Program-made: the position numbers and the translations under genes | The notes under the pieces: generated by a model | Database searches by the model: none | What the model was told of the DNA's origin: nothing | The model's input: the letters and a program-made list of their open reading frames with translations, nothing else | Shown: positions 1 through 7,602 of the stretch, piece after piece | Layout: the number at the start of each line of letters is the position of its first letter | Numbering within the stretch: position 1 is the first letter of the stretch | From: an uncultured Lachnospiraceae bacterium | GTDB taxonomy: Bacteria; Bacillota; Clostridia; Lachnospirales; Lachnospiraceae | Length of the DNA stretch: 64,000 nucleotides | Direction: 5' to 3' | Assembly: GCA_934320845.1 (NCBI GenBank) | Contig: CAKRFU010000004.1 | Location: forward strand, 62,001-126,000

Positions 1-765
1 AGTACAGTCGTATTTGCTCCAGTCGTGAGTAAATCCTTTTGTCTTTTTGTCGGGAGTATCAAGATTTATCGCTTCTGAGGTGTGGCGTTTGCTTGCCTTG
101 TATCCTGTGAATGTACAATTGTTTACGACAACATTATTAGAGGCATCCATCTCAATAAAATGACCGTATTTCATATTTTTGAATGTTATACCGTCTATAG
201 TGATGTTTTTGTTGTGGCACATAACAAGTCCGATACAGTTTTGACCGTCTTTTCCCTTATATGCCTGGTCTATGACTGCTTTTCCGGTAGAATATATTTT
301 GACGTTGTGAACACCATTATATTTTCCGTGAACACCTTTTTTTGCAGCTTTTGACGGTTCGAGTAATTCAAAAATTCCGCCGCTTGGCTGCATCTGTTTT
401 GAATTTGTTTTCATTGTTTTTTTGATTGTAACACCGTCCTTTAATTCGATTGTTACATTTGAAGGTATGTATAAAACATTTGATATTTTGTAAGTACCCT
501 TTTTTAGAATAAGTTTTCCACCGCCCTTTTTTTCGAGCATTTCCAGATATGAACGGATAAGGAAATATTGTTTGGTTGCTGAATTGTAAGCGGATGCATT
601 TTTATAATTTCCCTTATAAACTGCTGAATTGGGTGATATTGTATAAGTTTTAGCGGCGGATGCCGTTTTTTGGATTTGAAGAGTTTTAGAATATGGTGCG
701 GTAACAGCTATTGCAGAAAACATAGTGATACCGGCGAGCATAAATGATAATTTCCTTTTTAACAT
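1..765 (-). CDS. Secreted right-handed beta-helix (pectate lyase-like) protein, 3' end beyond window
   Basis: Open on the minus strand from an ATG at 765 to the window edge, at least 255 residues with no stop. A Lys-Arg N-terminus is followed by a hydrophobic stretch (LSFMLAGITMFSAIAVTA), a typical signal peptide, so the product should be exported. After about residue 45 it shows the short-strand pattern of parallel beta-helix proteins: phrases like KGTYKISNVLYIPSNVTIELKDG, VKIYSTGKAVID, KNITIDGITFKNM and NVVVNNCTFTGY recur as rungs. Families with this fold include pectate lyases and other polysaccharide-active enzymes; the catalytic part is not in the window, so substrate is inferred only in general. 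A GGAGG ribosome binding site lies just upstream of the start (minus strand). Confidence 0.8.
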   Translation of the reverse strand, partial: MLKRKLSFMLAGITMFSAIAVTAPYSKTLQIQKTASAAKTYTISPNSAVYKGNYKNASAYNSATKQYFLIRSYLEMLEKKGGGKLILKKGTYKISNVLYIPSNVTIELKDGVTIKKTMKTNSKQMQPSGGIFELLEPSKAAKKGVHGKYNGVHNVKIYSTGKAVIDQAYKGKDGQNCIGLVMCHNKNITIDGITFKNMKYGHFIEMDASNNVVVNNCTFTGYKASKRHTSEAINLDTPDKKTKGFTHDWSKYDCT

Positions 766-800
766 TTGTTTTTTCCTCCATTTTTTCTATTATATTTTCT

Positions 801-829
801 ATTATAATTAAAAATATAAAGATAATCAA
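801..829 (-). promoter_or_regulatory. Sigma-A-type promoter for the beta-helix gene
   Basis: On the minus strand TTGATT (829-824) and TATAAT (806-801) are separated by exactly 17 bases, about 35 bases upstream of the gene's start codon. Seen directly; activity is inferred. Confidence 0.55.
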
Positions 830-1008
830 GAATCGGCGTTTTTGGGCATGAATAAAATTCCCAAAATAATAAAATCTTAATACTATTGCTGCTCAAATCT
901 GTTATACTTTAAATAGCGTATTAAGGAAAAGTAAGGAAATATACTAAAGTATATTATACGGATTGGAGACAGGCATATGTTCTGCTTTCAAGTTGGGAGG
1001 AAATATTT

Positions 1009-1962
1009 ATGAAGAATAGGAATTTTAAACATTTGACACTGTTTAGTTTTATTGTTGTACTTATTATTGTCATTGCAGATACGACGATATGTGCCAGAAA
1101 GGATATCGGTCAAAAAAGCAAAAAAATATCTTCGGTTGTGAGCAAAGATACGACACATAATGCCGGCAGTAAAAAAATATCTAAAAGATCTCTTAAAAGC
1201 AAAGAAAATAACATTCTAAACAGTTCAGGGACAAAAATCAAGACAAGATTCAATACTCCGGCAGGTTATAAAAGAAGTGTATCCAAAAATTCATTCGGAG
1301 AATTTTTGGAGAATTATCCGTTGTATAATAATGGCAGAAAAATCAGATTGTATAACGGAAAATTAAGCAATACACAAAATGCGCATGCGGCAGTTCTTAA
1401 AATGAAGATGACCGACGGTGATTTACAGCAATGTGCAGATTCTGTTATAAGGCTTTATGCAGAGTATTACTATAAACAGAAAAAATATGATAAGATAAAA
1501 TTTCATCTTACAAACGGATTTGAAGTTGATTTTTCAAGATGGAGTCAGGGAATGAGAGTAAAAGTCGATGGAAACAGAACATACTGGGTGAAGAGTGAGC
1601 AAAAAGACAGTTCATACAAAACATTTGAAAGTTATCTCCGATTTGTGTTTGCCTATGCCGGAACTCTGTCTATGGTTCAGGAGGCAAAGAAAATTTCCGA
1701 GGAAGATATAAGACCGGGAGATATTTTCATATATGGCGGAAGTCCGGGGCATGTTGAGATGGTTGTTGATGTATGTGAAAATAAGGCAGGAGATAAAGCT
1801 TTTTTACTTGGACAGGGGTATTTGCCGGCGCAGCAGTTTCATATACTTAAAAATCCGGATAACGAAAACGACCCTTGGTATTATGTATCAAAAATGAAAT
1901 ATCCGTTTAGAACAGCCGCAGCTACATTTAAAAAAGGGACACTTATGCGGCCGAATTATTAG
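1009..1962 (+). CDS. DUF4846 family exported protein
   Basis: A 317-residue protein. Residues 10-27 form a hydrophobic signal peptide or anchor, followed by a Lys/Ser-rich linker to about residue 90. The remainder matches what I recall of DUF4846: a QNAHAAVLKM segment near residue 124, a QQCADSVIRLYAEYYY helix near 140, an HLTNGFEVDFSRW strand near 166, and GDIFIYGGSPGHVEMVVDV at 237-255, which contains the family's Gly-rich His motif (H248). The function of the family is not established; the Gly-His motif resembles those in cell-wall-acting folds, but that is speculation. GGGAGG lies 7-8 bases before the ATG. It stands alone, with a promoter region downstream for the next gene. Confidence 0.75.
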   Translation: MKNRNFKHLTLFSFIVVLIIVIADTTICARKDIGQKSKKISSVVSKDTTHNAGSKKISKRSLKSKENNILNSSGTKIKTRFNTPAGYKRSVSKNSFGEFLENYPLYNNGRKIRLYNGKLSNTQNAHAAVLKMKMTDGDLQQCADSVIRLYAEYYYKQKKYDKIKFHLTNGFEVDFSRWSQGMRVKVDGNRTYWVKSEQKDSSYKTFESYLRFVFAYAGTLSMVQEAKKISEEDIRPGDIFIYGGSPGHVEMVVDVCENKAGDKAFLLGQGYLPAQQFHILKNPDNENDPWYYVSKMKYPFRTAAATFKKGTLMRPNY

Positions 1963-2049
1963 ATCTGCTGTACAGTGGGAAGTTGTCCGGCTACAGCTCA
2001 AATTACAGATGTGAATAACAGCACTGTTCACAAAAAATTCACAATTTAA

Positions 2050-2076
2050 TTAGCAGTCACACTTGACGAGTGCCAA
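2050..2076 (+). promoter_or_regulatory. CIRCE-like HrcA operator upstream of L25/ctc
   Basis: The arms TTAGCAGTC (2050-2058) and GAGTGCCAA (2068-2076) are separated by 9 bases. The CIRCE consensus is TTAGCACTC-N9-GAGTGCTAA, so each arm differs at one position and the spacing is exact. It overlaps the -35 box of the promoter at 2063-2091, the expected position for repression by HrcA. HrcA is not in this window. Confidence 0.7.
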
Positions 2077-2091
2077 ATAAAGTGTTATAAC
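2063..2091 (+). promoter_or_regulatory. Sigma-A promoter for L25/ctc
   Basis: TTGACG (2063-2068) and TATAAC (2086-2091) with a 17-base spacer. The -35 box lies inside the CIRCE-like palindrome. Transcription would start near 2098, leaving a leader of about 125 bases. Confidence 0.65.
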
Positions 2092-2097
2092 ACAATT

Positions 2098-2215
2098 GTA
2101 TCAGAAAGATACCTAGTGATCACCAGGCGATTTCAAATTTTGCCTACAATTGCACTGATACTAATATGGTTTAATATCCATATTCGCAATTGCAAATTTT
2201 AATCGTTTTGGAGGA
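2098..2215 (+). promoter_or_regulatory. Structured 5' leader of the L25 mRNA (candidate)
   Basis: The predicted untranslated leader can form several short stems: GTATC/GATAC around an AGAAA loop at about 2098-2112, an AGGC/GCCT pair near 2126-2144, and AATATGG/CCATATT at about 2163-2184. This could be an autoregulatory ribosomal-protein leader, but no known class was recognised and the stems are short. Confidence 0.3.
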
Positions 2216-2223
2216 AAAGACAA

Positions 2224-2808
2224 ATGAATACTTTAAAAGCAGAAAAAAGAAACGCAAAGGCTAAGGCATTAAGAAGAGAGGGTTATGTAACAGGAAACCT
2301 TTTTGGAAGAGAGCTTGAGGGTTCTATTCCTGTAAAAATGACTCAGAAAGATGTAAGCGAAGTATTACGTTATAATGACAAGGGAAGCCAGTTGTTCCTT
2401 GAAGTTGAAGGAAAGAAGTATGATGTAGTTATTAAAGAGATTGACTATGATAATATGGCTAAACATATTTTAGATATAGAATTTCAGGCTTTAGTAAGCA
2501 ATGAAAAGATTCACAACACTGCTGAAATTATTTTGCTCAATAAAGAAAAAGTAGTTGAGGGTGTTTTGGAAGAGTTGCTTGAGGAAGTATCATATAAAGC
2601 ATATCCTGCTGATCTTGTTGATAAGATTAAATTAGATGTTGGAAGCCTCAGACTTGGAGATACAATCAGAGTTAAGGATCTTGATATTTCAAAGAATGAT
2701 AAGATTGAGGTTACAACAGACCCTGAAACAATAGTTGTAAATGTTATTGCATCTAATAATAATCAGACAGATGACGATGAAGATACAACAGAGACTGCAG
2801 CAGAATAG
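2224..2808 (+). CDS. rplY: 50S ribosomal protein L25/general stress protein Ctc
   Basis: A 194-residue L25 of the long Ctc (TL5) type, which binds 5S rRNA on the large subunit. The N-terminal domain (about 1-90) opens with Lys/Arg-rich KAEKRNAKAKALRREGYV. The C-terminal beta-domain (about 95-180) includes VEGVLEELLEEVSYKAYPADL and LDVGSLRLGDTIRVKDL. The tail is acidic (DDDEDTTETAAE). Length fits the two-domain family. GGAGG sits 6-7 bases before the ATG. The CIRCE-like operator upstream suggests heat-shock control by HrcA, whereas Bacillus subtilis ctc is under sigma-B. A terminator follows, so it is probably monocistronic. Confidence 0.95.
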   Translation: MNTLKAEKRNAKAKALRREGYVTGNLFGRELEGSIPVKMTQKDVSEVLRYNDKGSQLFLEVEGKKYDVVIKEIDYDNMAKHILDIEFQALVSNEKIHNTAEIILLNKEKVVEGVLEELLEEVSYKAYPADLVDKIKLDVGSLRLGDTIRVKDLDISKNDKIEVTTDPETIVVNVIASNNNQTDDDEDTTETAAE

Positions 2809-2844
2809 TTAATAAAATTCTTAAATGTTCATTATATAAGAGGA

Positions 2845-2875
2845 AGTCAGAGTGTTAAATGCTCTGGCTTTTTCT
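2845..2875 (+). terminator. Rho-independent terminator after L25
   Basis: AGTCAGAG (2845-2852) pairs with CTCTGGCT (2862-2869, one G-U), followed by a T-rich run. Confidence 0.7.
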
Positions 2876-2931
2876 TATGTTATTGGAAAATGCTCGTAAG
2901 GGCAAAATAATAAAAAGGATGGAGAAAAAAT

Positions 2932-3915
2932 ATGGAATACTTAAAAATTATTATTCCCATACTCGTAGGAGCACTGATAGGATATTGTACAAATTATATT
3001 GCTATCAAAATGCTTTTCAGACCGCAGAAACCGATTTATGTGTTTGGAAAGAAACTGCCGTTCACTCCTGGTGTTATTCCGAAGAATAAATCAAGAATAG
3101 CTGCGGCGGTCGGTAAAGCAGTGGGACAAAATCTTTTTACAAATCAGGATATAGTAAACGCGATAACAGAGTCCGGACTTAAAAACAATCTGTCAGAAAA
3201 AGTCATGGATACTGCATTTAACTCAGACAGTTCAATAAAAGATTATATAGTTAAATATTATTCCAAAAAGCCCGATGAAAACAATGACATTGTACAGACA
3301 GAACTTTCAAAAGAAGTGGATTATGATGTAAGTGATTTTGATGATGTTATTGATGAGGCAACTGATTACGATAAAATCAAAAATAAAGTGAGTGATGTTA
3401 TTACATCAAAAATTTTAGGAGCATTTGAAAAAATTGATTTGAATGCAATGGTATCTCAGATTGCCGGTAAGACTTTAGCCGAAAAAGTAAAAGGTACAAT
3501 GATGGAGATGTTTTTAAATGAATCTACTGTTTCGGCAATGTCTGCACCGATAGGAAATGCAATAGCAGAATATATAAAAAATCATGGTGAGGAGATTATT
3601 TATCCTTTAGTCGATACCGAGGTCGACTCATTTATGGAAAAATCGGTGAGTGAAAATCTTGAAGAACTGGGATTGGACATTAAAATTTTAGATTCAATTA
3701 TTGATAAACTTTTCGATACAGCAGTTTCAAAATGTGGCAGTATGATTTCTGAATATATTGATATACCTGGAATTGTTGAGGGCAAGATAAACAAGATGGA
3801 TGTAGGTGAACTTGAAGAACTTGTTATGCAGGTTATGAAAAATGAGCTTCAAACAGTAATAAATCTTGGTGCTCTTATAGGAGCTGTTATTGGAATTATA
3901 AACATATTTTGGTAA
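2932..3915 (+). CDS. DUF445 family membrane protein
   Basis: A 327-residue protein of the DUF445 (YheB-like) family. It begins with a transmembrane helix (IIIPILVGALIGYCTNYIAIKMLF, about 5-28) followed by the family's hallmark FRPQKPIYVFGKKLPFTPGV and IPKNKSRIA. A long amphipathic helical middle section (about 65-300) leads to a second membrane helix at the C-terminus (LGALIGAVIGIINIFW). This hairpin-like topology is normal for the family; the biochemical role is unknown, though it is often discussed with envelope or spore-coat functions. A GGATGGAG ribosome binding site precedes the ATG. The gene appears to stand alone. Confidence 0.88.
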   Translation: MEYLKIIIPILVGALIGYCTNYIAIKMLFRPQKPIYVFGKKLPFTPGVIPKNKSRIAAAVGKAVGQNLFTNQDIVNAITESGLKNNLSEKVMDTAFNSDSSIKDYIVKYYSKKPDENNDIVQTELSKEVDYDVSDFDDVIDEATDYDKIKNKVSDVITSKILGAFEKIDLNAMVSQIAGKTLAEKVKGTMMEMFLNESTVSAMSAPIGNAIAEYIKNHGEEIIYPLVDTEVDSFMEKSVSENLEELGLDIKILDSIIDKLFDTAVSKCGSMISEYIDIPGIVEGKINKMDVGELEELVMQVMKNELQTVINLGALIGAVIGIINIFW

Positions 3916-3939
3916 TGATACAATGTATCAATAACCGTA

Positions 3940-3968
3940 TTGACTGCAAATGTTAATTAGTGTAGCAT
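3940..3968 (+). promoter_or_regulatory. Possible promoter for the DUF3793 gene
   Basis: TTGACT (3940-3945) and TAGCAT (3963-3968) with a 17-base spacer, about 85 bases before the start codon. The -10 box is imperfect. Confidence 0.4.
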
Positions 3969-4061
3969 AAAACAGAGGTTAGATATAGCTAACAAAAGTT
4001 ATATATTGTTAATTGTGCTTGTATGAAATTTTGTGTGGGATTAACATTTGCAGGAGGTTAT

Positions 4062-4688
4062 ATGAAAACAAATGTACTTTACTTGTTGAAAAGTATGAAT
4101 AAACGGGATGTGGGATTACAGCTTGCATTACAATGTGCACCGGTTATTACAGGGATAAAAGTTTCCAATCTGTTTATAATTGATAAAAACATGGTTGAGG
4201 AATTATATAATATTATTGATGGAACCGATATATCTGCGTTTTTTCTTTATGAGGATGAAATTAAAGCAAATATTTTTCTCTACAGAAAAAACGAACTCCA
4301 GCAGTATCTTTTAAGAAACGAAAATCAAAAATTTATAAATAATTTTGGATATGAAAGTGTCTATATTGATGAACTGCTTCCTGAATTTGCAGTAAGATTT
4401 TCTATTTACCAGCTTACACAGGGGAATTTCCCTCATGAGATGGGGATATTGCTGGGTTATCCTGTAGAGGATGTAGAAGGATTTATAATCAATAACGGAA
4501 AAAATGAATTATACACAGGTTATTGGAAAGTATATGACAATCTGCCTGAAAAGCTTGTTTTGTTTAATTATTATGAAGCAGCAAGAGAACATTTTATATG
4601 TTTATTGGCAAAAGGTATGGATATGAGCAGTATACTTATGATGTATAACCGTGCAAGAAAAAAATACTTGCAATTTCAAGTGAATTGA
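4062..4688 (+). CDS. DUF3793 family protein
   Basis: A 208-residue soluble protein. The ATG at 4062 is chosen over an in-frame ATG at 4023 because CAGGAGG lies just upstream of it. Features I associate with DUF3793 are an N-terminal QLALQCAPVITGIKVSNLF segment (about 20-38), a central FLYRKNELQQYL segment, and the motif GYPVEDVEGFI (about 131-141) followed by YTGYWKVY. The family is common in Clostridia and has no established function. The NiCo riboswitch and CDF transporter follow 60 bases downstream as a separate transcription unit. Confidence 0.75.
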   Translation: MKTNVLYLLKSMNKRDVGLQLALQCAPVITGIKVSNLFIIDKNMVEELYNIIDGTDISAFFLYEDEIKANIFLYRKNELQQYLLRNENQKFINNFGYESVYIDELLPEFAVRFSIYQLTQGNFPHEMGILLGYPVEDVEGFIINNGKNELYTGYWKVYDNLPEKLVLFNYYEAAREHFICLLAKGMDMSSILMMYNRARKKYLQFQVN

Positions 4689-4745
4689 AGTAGAATACAA
4701 GAAATAAAAACTATTAAAACTCTTTGCACTGCATATATTTACTAC

Positions 4746-4840
4746 AGTACAAACTGAGCAGGCCGACAGACAGGAGCCGGGTCACATTAGTGACAGTGGA
4801 TTATTATAGCCAGATGATTATTTTTCCACGGGACAGTAGT
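4746..4840 (+). promoter_or_regulatory. NiCo (czcD-type) riboswitch aptamer
   Basis: Three conserved blocks of the NiCo riboswitch occur in order: ACTGAGCAGGC (4753-4763), GGAGCCGGG (4773-4781, equivalent to GCAGCCGGG) and GGGACAGT (4831-4838). Between them are variable stems such as GTCAC/GTGAC at 4781-4794. Known NiCo riboswitches sense Ni2+ or Co2+ and turn on cation exporters, which matches the CDF gene downstream. The block GTGGA/TCCAC that would close the last aptamer stem shares CCAC with the terminator at 4826, giving a plausible on-switch in which metal binding disrupts the terminator. Confidence 0.8.
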
Positions 4841-4872
4841 TACTTGATTTATACTGACCCGTGGTCTTTTTT
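4826..4872 (+). terminator. Expression-platform terminator of the NiCo riboswitch
   Basis: CCACGGG (4826-4832) pairs with CCCGTGG (4858-4864), followed by TCTTTTTT. The left arm overlaps the conserved GGGACAGT block and the predicted last aptamer stem, so the two structures are mutually exclusive. Confidence 0.75.
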
Positions 4873-4884
4873 ACTCAAATTTTG

Positions 4885-4923
4885 AAAGTGAAAGTCCGGG
4901 AAGGTATGGATTTTCACTTTTTT
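4885..4923 (+). terminator. Second terminator-like hairpin in the CDF leader
   Basis: AAAGTGAAAGTCC (4885-4897) pairs with GGATTTTCACTTT (4908-4920), a 13-bp stem with one G-U, followed by TTT. It stands between the riboswitch terminator and the gene. Confidence 0.6.
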
Positions 4924-4988
4924 ATTGAAGCAGACTTTATTGTTAAGTATGCGTAGTAGGAGTGCTCAGTTTAAAAGGAGGTTACGTT

Positions 4989-5873
4989 ATGGCAAATGTA
5001 AATAATTATGAAAAGACAGCTATGAAAGTATCAATTGTAAGTGTTATCTGGAATATGCTTTTATCTGTTGGAAAGCTTTTGGCAGGAATTTTTGCAAATT
5101 CGGGAGCAATGATAAGTGATGCTGTTCATTCGGCGTCGGATGTTTTCAGCACAGTTATTGTTATGATAGGAGTAAAGATTTCAAGCAGGGATTCTGACAC
5201 GGAGCATCCCTACGGACACGAAAGACTTGAATGTGTTGCTGCCGTAATTCTTGCTACAGTGCTTGCCGCAACAGGTTTAGGTATAGGATACAGTGCAGTT
5301 GAAAAAATCTGCTTTAGAGATTACAATGTATCAATGCCCGGAATTTTAGCTCTTGTTGCTGCGGTTGTGTCAATTTTGGTAAAGGAAATGATGTTTTGGT
5401 ATACGAGACATTATGCAGGAATGTTAGATTCAAGTGCTCTTATGGCTGATGCATGGCATCACAGGTCAGATGCACTCTCTTCGATTGGCGCACTTATCGG
5501 TATTGCCGGAGCAAGACTTGGATTTGGCATTATGGAGCCGTTAGCATCCGTTGTTATCTGCGTTTTTATTGAAAAAGCGGCGTTTGATATATTTATGGAT
5601 GCCGTAAATAAAATGGTAGATAAAGCTTGCGACAATGATATGATTGATAAGTTGAAAGCTTGCGCACTAAGCATTTCCGGTGTCGAAAATATTGATTTAT
5701 TAAGAACAAGGGTGTTTGGCAATAAGATATACGTTGATATGGAGATTGCTGCAGATGGCACAAAGACACTGAATGAAACGCACGCTGTTGCGGAAAATGT
5801 GCATGATGCAATAGAAAAAAATTTTCCAAAAGTTAAACATATCATGATACATGTCAATCCGACTGTAAAATAA
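4989..5873 (+). CDS. Cation diffusion facilitator metal exporter
   Basis: A 294-residue CDF family transporter. The ATG at 4989 follows AAGGAGG at good spacing; a GTG at 4962 without a site is rejected. Six membrane helices are visible in the first 200 residues. The metal site signatures are SDAVHSASDVF in helix 2 and MADAWHHRSDALSS in helix 5. The C-terminal cytoplasmic domain (about 205-294) carries His residues (HAVAENVHDAIE, HIMIHVNP). The upstream NiCo riboswitch suggests that it exports Ni2+ or Co2+, though the family also moves Zn, Mn and Fe. The next gene starts 16 bases downstream and may be cotranscribed. Confidence 0.93.
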   Translation: MANVNNYEKTAMKVSIVSVIWNMLLSVGKLLAGIFANSGAMISDAVHSASDVFSTVIVMIGVKISSRDSDTEHPYGHERLECVAAVILATVLAATGLGIGYSAVEKICFRDYNVSMPGILALVAAVVSILVKEMMFWYTRHYAGMLDSSALMADAWHHRSDALSSIGALIGIAGARLGFGIMEPLASVVICVFIEKAAFDIFMDAVNKMVDKACDNDMIDKLKACALSISGVENIDLLRTRVFGNKIYVDMEIAADGTKTLNETHAVAENVHDAIEKNFPKVKHIMIHVNPTVK

Positions 5874-5889
5874 AAAGGATTTTGATGAG

Positions 5890-6849
5890 ATGACAGCTAA
5901 AGATAAGAAAAATATAAAGAAAATAAAAGCAAATAATATATTTACAAATAAGGGTATGGTGGTTGTTTTTGCGGTTATCGCAATGTTTTCTTGGGGATGT
6001 GCATTTCCATTTATAAAAATCGGGATGCGTGAGTTTGCCATAGCTAATGATGACACGGCAGGTAAAATGCTTTTTGCAGGTATCAGATTTTTATCTGCCG
6101 GGATAATCACACTTATAATTTCTTTCTTTAAAAATAAAGATATAAAAATAAATTCTGTAATGGATTTTTTGTGGCTTGTCCTGTATGGAGCTGTAAACAC
6201 AGGTTTTCATTATTTCTGCTTTTACATGGGATTATCCAATTGCAGTGGAAGCAAGGCATCTATTATAGATTCGCTTGGAACATTCTGGCTTATATTTTTA
6301 GCGGCAATAATTTTTAAAGAAAAGATTAATGCAAATAAAATTGCAGGATGCATTTTGGGATTTTCAGGTATTGTAATAGCAAATTTTACGACAAATTTGC
6401 TTGGAGGTATCTCATTTAAAGGAGAGGGTTTTCTTCTTATAAGCACATTCTGTGCTGCATTTGGGGGCGTAATAACAAGAATTGTTACGGCAAACAGAAA
6501 TATAAGTGTGATTAAAGCGACAGGGTATGGATTGTCGATTGGAGGAATGATGCTTCTTACAGGTGGAATTATTTTGGACGGAAGCATTGAAAGAATAACA
6601 TTAAAAGGCATTTTCGTAATGGCAGGGCTTGTATGTATTTCTGTAATTGGTTTTATTTTATATAATCAGCTTTTGTCATATAATCCTGTCGGGCAGATTG
6701 CAATATTCAATTCACTTATTCCGGTTTTCGGTACTCTCACATCGTGCCTGCTGACAGGAGAGAAATTTTATTTTAAATATATGGTATCAATCATATTGGT
6801 AGCTGCCGGAATATGGTTTGTGAACAGAGACAACTTTAAGGAAAAATAA
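5890..6849 (+). CDS. EamA/DMT family transporter
   Basis: A 319-residue drug/metabolite transporter superfamily protein with about ten membrane helices in two EamA repeats (about 20-155 and 175-312). The first repeat opens with VVVFAVIAMFSWGCAFPFIK, the family's typical WG.. entry, and FHYFCFYMGLSNCSGSKASI and FLAAIIFKEKI are typical mid-repeat segments. It presumably exports a small organic solute; the substrate cannot be read from sequence. A Lys-rich N-terminal extension (KDKKNIKKIKANN) is cytoplasmic. It lies 16 bases after the CDF gene, so it may fall under the same metal-responsive riboswitch, a point worth testing. Confidence 0.88.
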   Translation: MTAKDKKNIKKIKANNIFTNKGMVVVFAVIAMFSWGCAFPFIKIGMREFAIANDDTAGKMLFAGIRFLSAGIITLIISFFKNKDIKINSVMDFLWLVLYGAVNTGFHYFCFYMGLSNCSGSKASIIDSLGTFWLIFLAAIIFKEKINANKIAGCILGFSGIVIANFTTNLLGGISFKGEGFLLISTFCAAFGGVITRIVTANRNISVIKATGYGLSIGGMMLLTGGIILDGSIERITLKGIFVMAGLVCISVIGFILYNQLLSYNPVGQIAIFNSLIPVFGTLTSCLLTGEKFYFKYMVSIILVAAGIWFVNRDNFKEK

Positions 6850-6942
6850 AAAATCATACTTAATCTCTTGCAAATATCGGGCATAAGTAATATACTGAAT
6901 ATGTTTAATATACATATAGTAAATAGATTTTTGGAGGGTGTC

Positions 6943-7512
6943 ATGGCAAGAAGCACAAATTCATCAAAAAAGAATATAACTACAACAAAGAGGGCAGAAG
7001 CAGTAAAGACTGCACCTGTCACAAAGGAAAGTGTAACAGAAAAAGACAAAAATGTTACAAAGGCAAATGAAGTTAAAAAAGAGACAGAAAAAGTAACTTC
7101 TAAAGAGACAGAAAAAACAGCACCTAAAAAAGTGACAAAGAAACCGGTTGAGAAAAAGACAGCTGTTAAGGAGCCTGAAGCAGCAAAAACAGAAGAAGTA
7201 AAGGCAGAGACAAAAGCGGCTGTTGAGACAAAGAATGAAGAAGCAAAATCTGCACCAAAGAAGAGGGGAAGAAAACCGGGAAGCAAAAACAAACAAAAAG
7301 AGCAGCTTACACCTGAGGTGTATGTACAGTATCACGGTGAAGAAGCCGAACAGAGTGCTATTATAGAAAAGATTAAAGAACAGTATGTGTCAGAAGGACA
7401 CAGAGCCGGAAATATCAAATCATTAAAACTTTATTTAAAACCGGAAGACAGAGCTGCATATTTTGTTATAAATGACCGCTATGCCGGAAAGGTTGATTTG
7501 TTTAATTTTTAA
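6943..7512 (+). CDS. DUF6465 family protein with Lys/Ala/Glu-rich tail
   Basis: A 189-residue protein read from the ATG at 6943, which follows TTGGAGGGTG; an in-frame upstream start at 6868 has no site. Residues 1-120 are low complexity (Lys, Ala, Glu, Thr, Val), containing KKVTKKPVEKKT and an AT-hook-like KKRGRKPGSKNK. The compact C-terminal domain of about 70 residues contains TPEVYVQYHGEEAEQSAII, SLKLYLKPEDRAAYFVIND and ends in GKVDLFNF, which I associate with DUF6465. Function is unknown. The basic RGRKPG segment suggests DNA or RNA binding, resembling bacterial histone-like tails. A terminator follows immediately. Confidence 0.75.
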   Translation: MARSTNSSKKNITTTKRAEAVKTAPVTKESVTEKDKNVTKANEVKKETEKVTSKETEKTAPKKVTKKPVEKKTAVKEPEAAKTEEVKAETKAAVETKNEEAKSAPKKRGRKPGSKNKQKEQLTPEVYVQYHGEEAEQSAIIEKIKEQYVSEGHRAGNIKSLKLYLKPEDRAAYFVINDRYAGKVDLFNF

Positions 7513-7540
7513 ATGTTAAAATAAATTTCAGATGTTATAA

Positions 7541-7571
7541 AAAGGCAAGATTGTTTTAGTCTTGTCTTTTT
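7541..7571 (+). terminator. Rho-independent terminator after DUF6465 gene
   Basis: AAGGCAAGA (7542-7550) pairs with TCTTGTCTT (7560-7568), followed by a T run. Confidence 0.75.
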
Positions 7572-7602
7572 ATGATAATACAGTTCATTTTGGAGGGATA
7601 CA

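Noticed and set aside
5700-6200. Minus-strand 166-codon ORF across the CDF/EamA junction
   Set aside because: Shadow of two confident plus-strand membrane-protein genes with no start site of its own.
6768-7335. Long minus-strand ORFs opposite the DUF6465 gene
   Set aside because: Phe/Ser-rich readings of the low-complexity Lys/Ala/Glu coding region; no start site, and the plus-strand gene has a good ribosome binding site.
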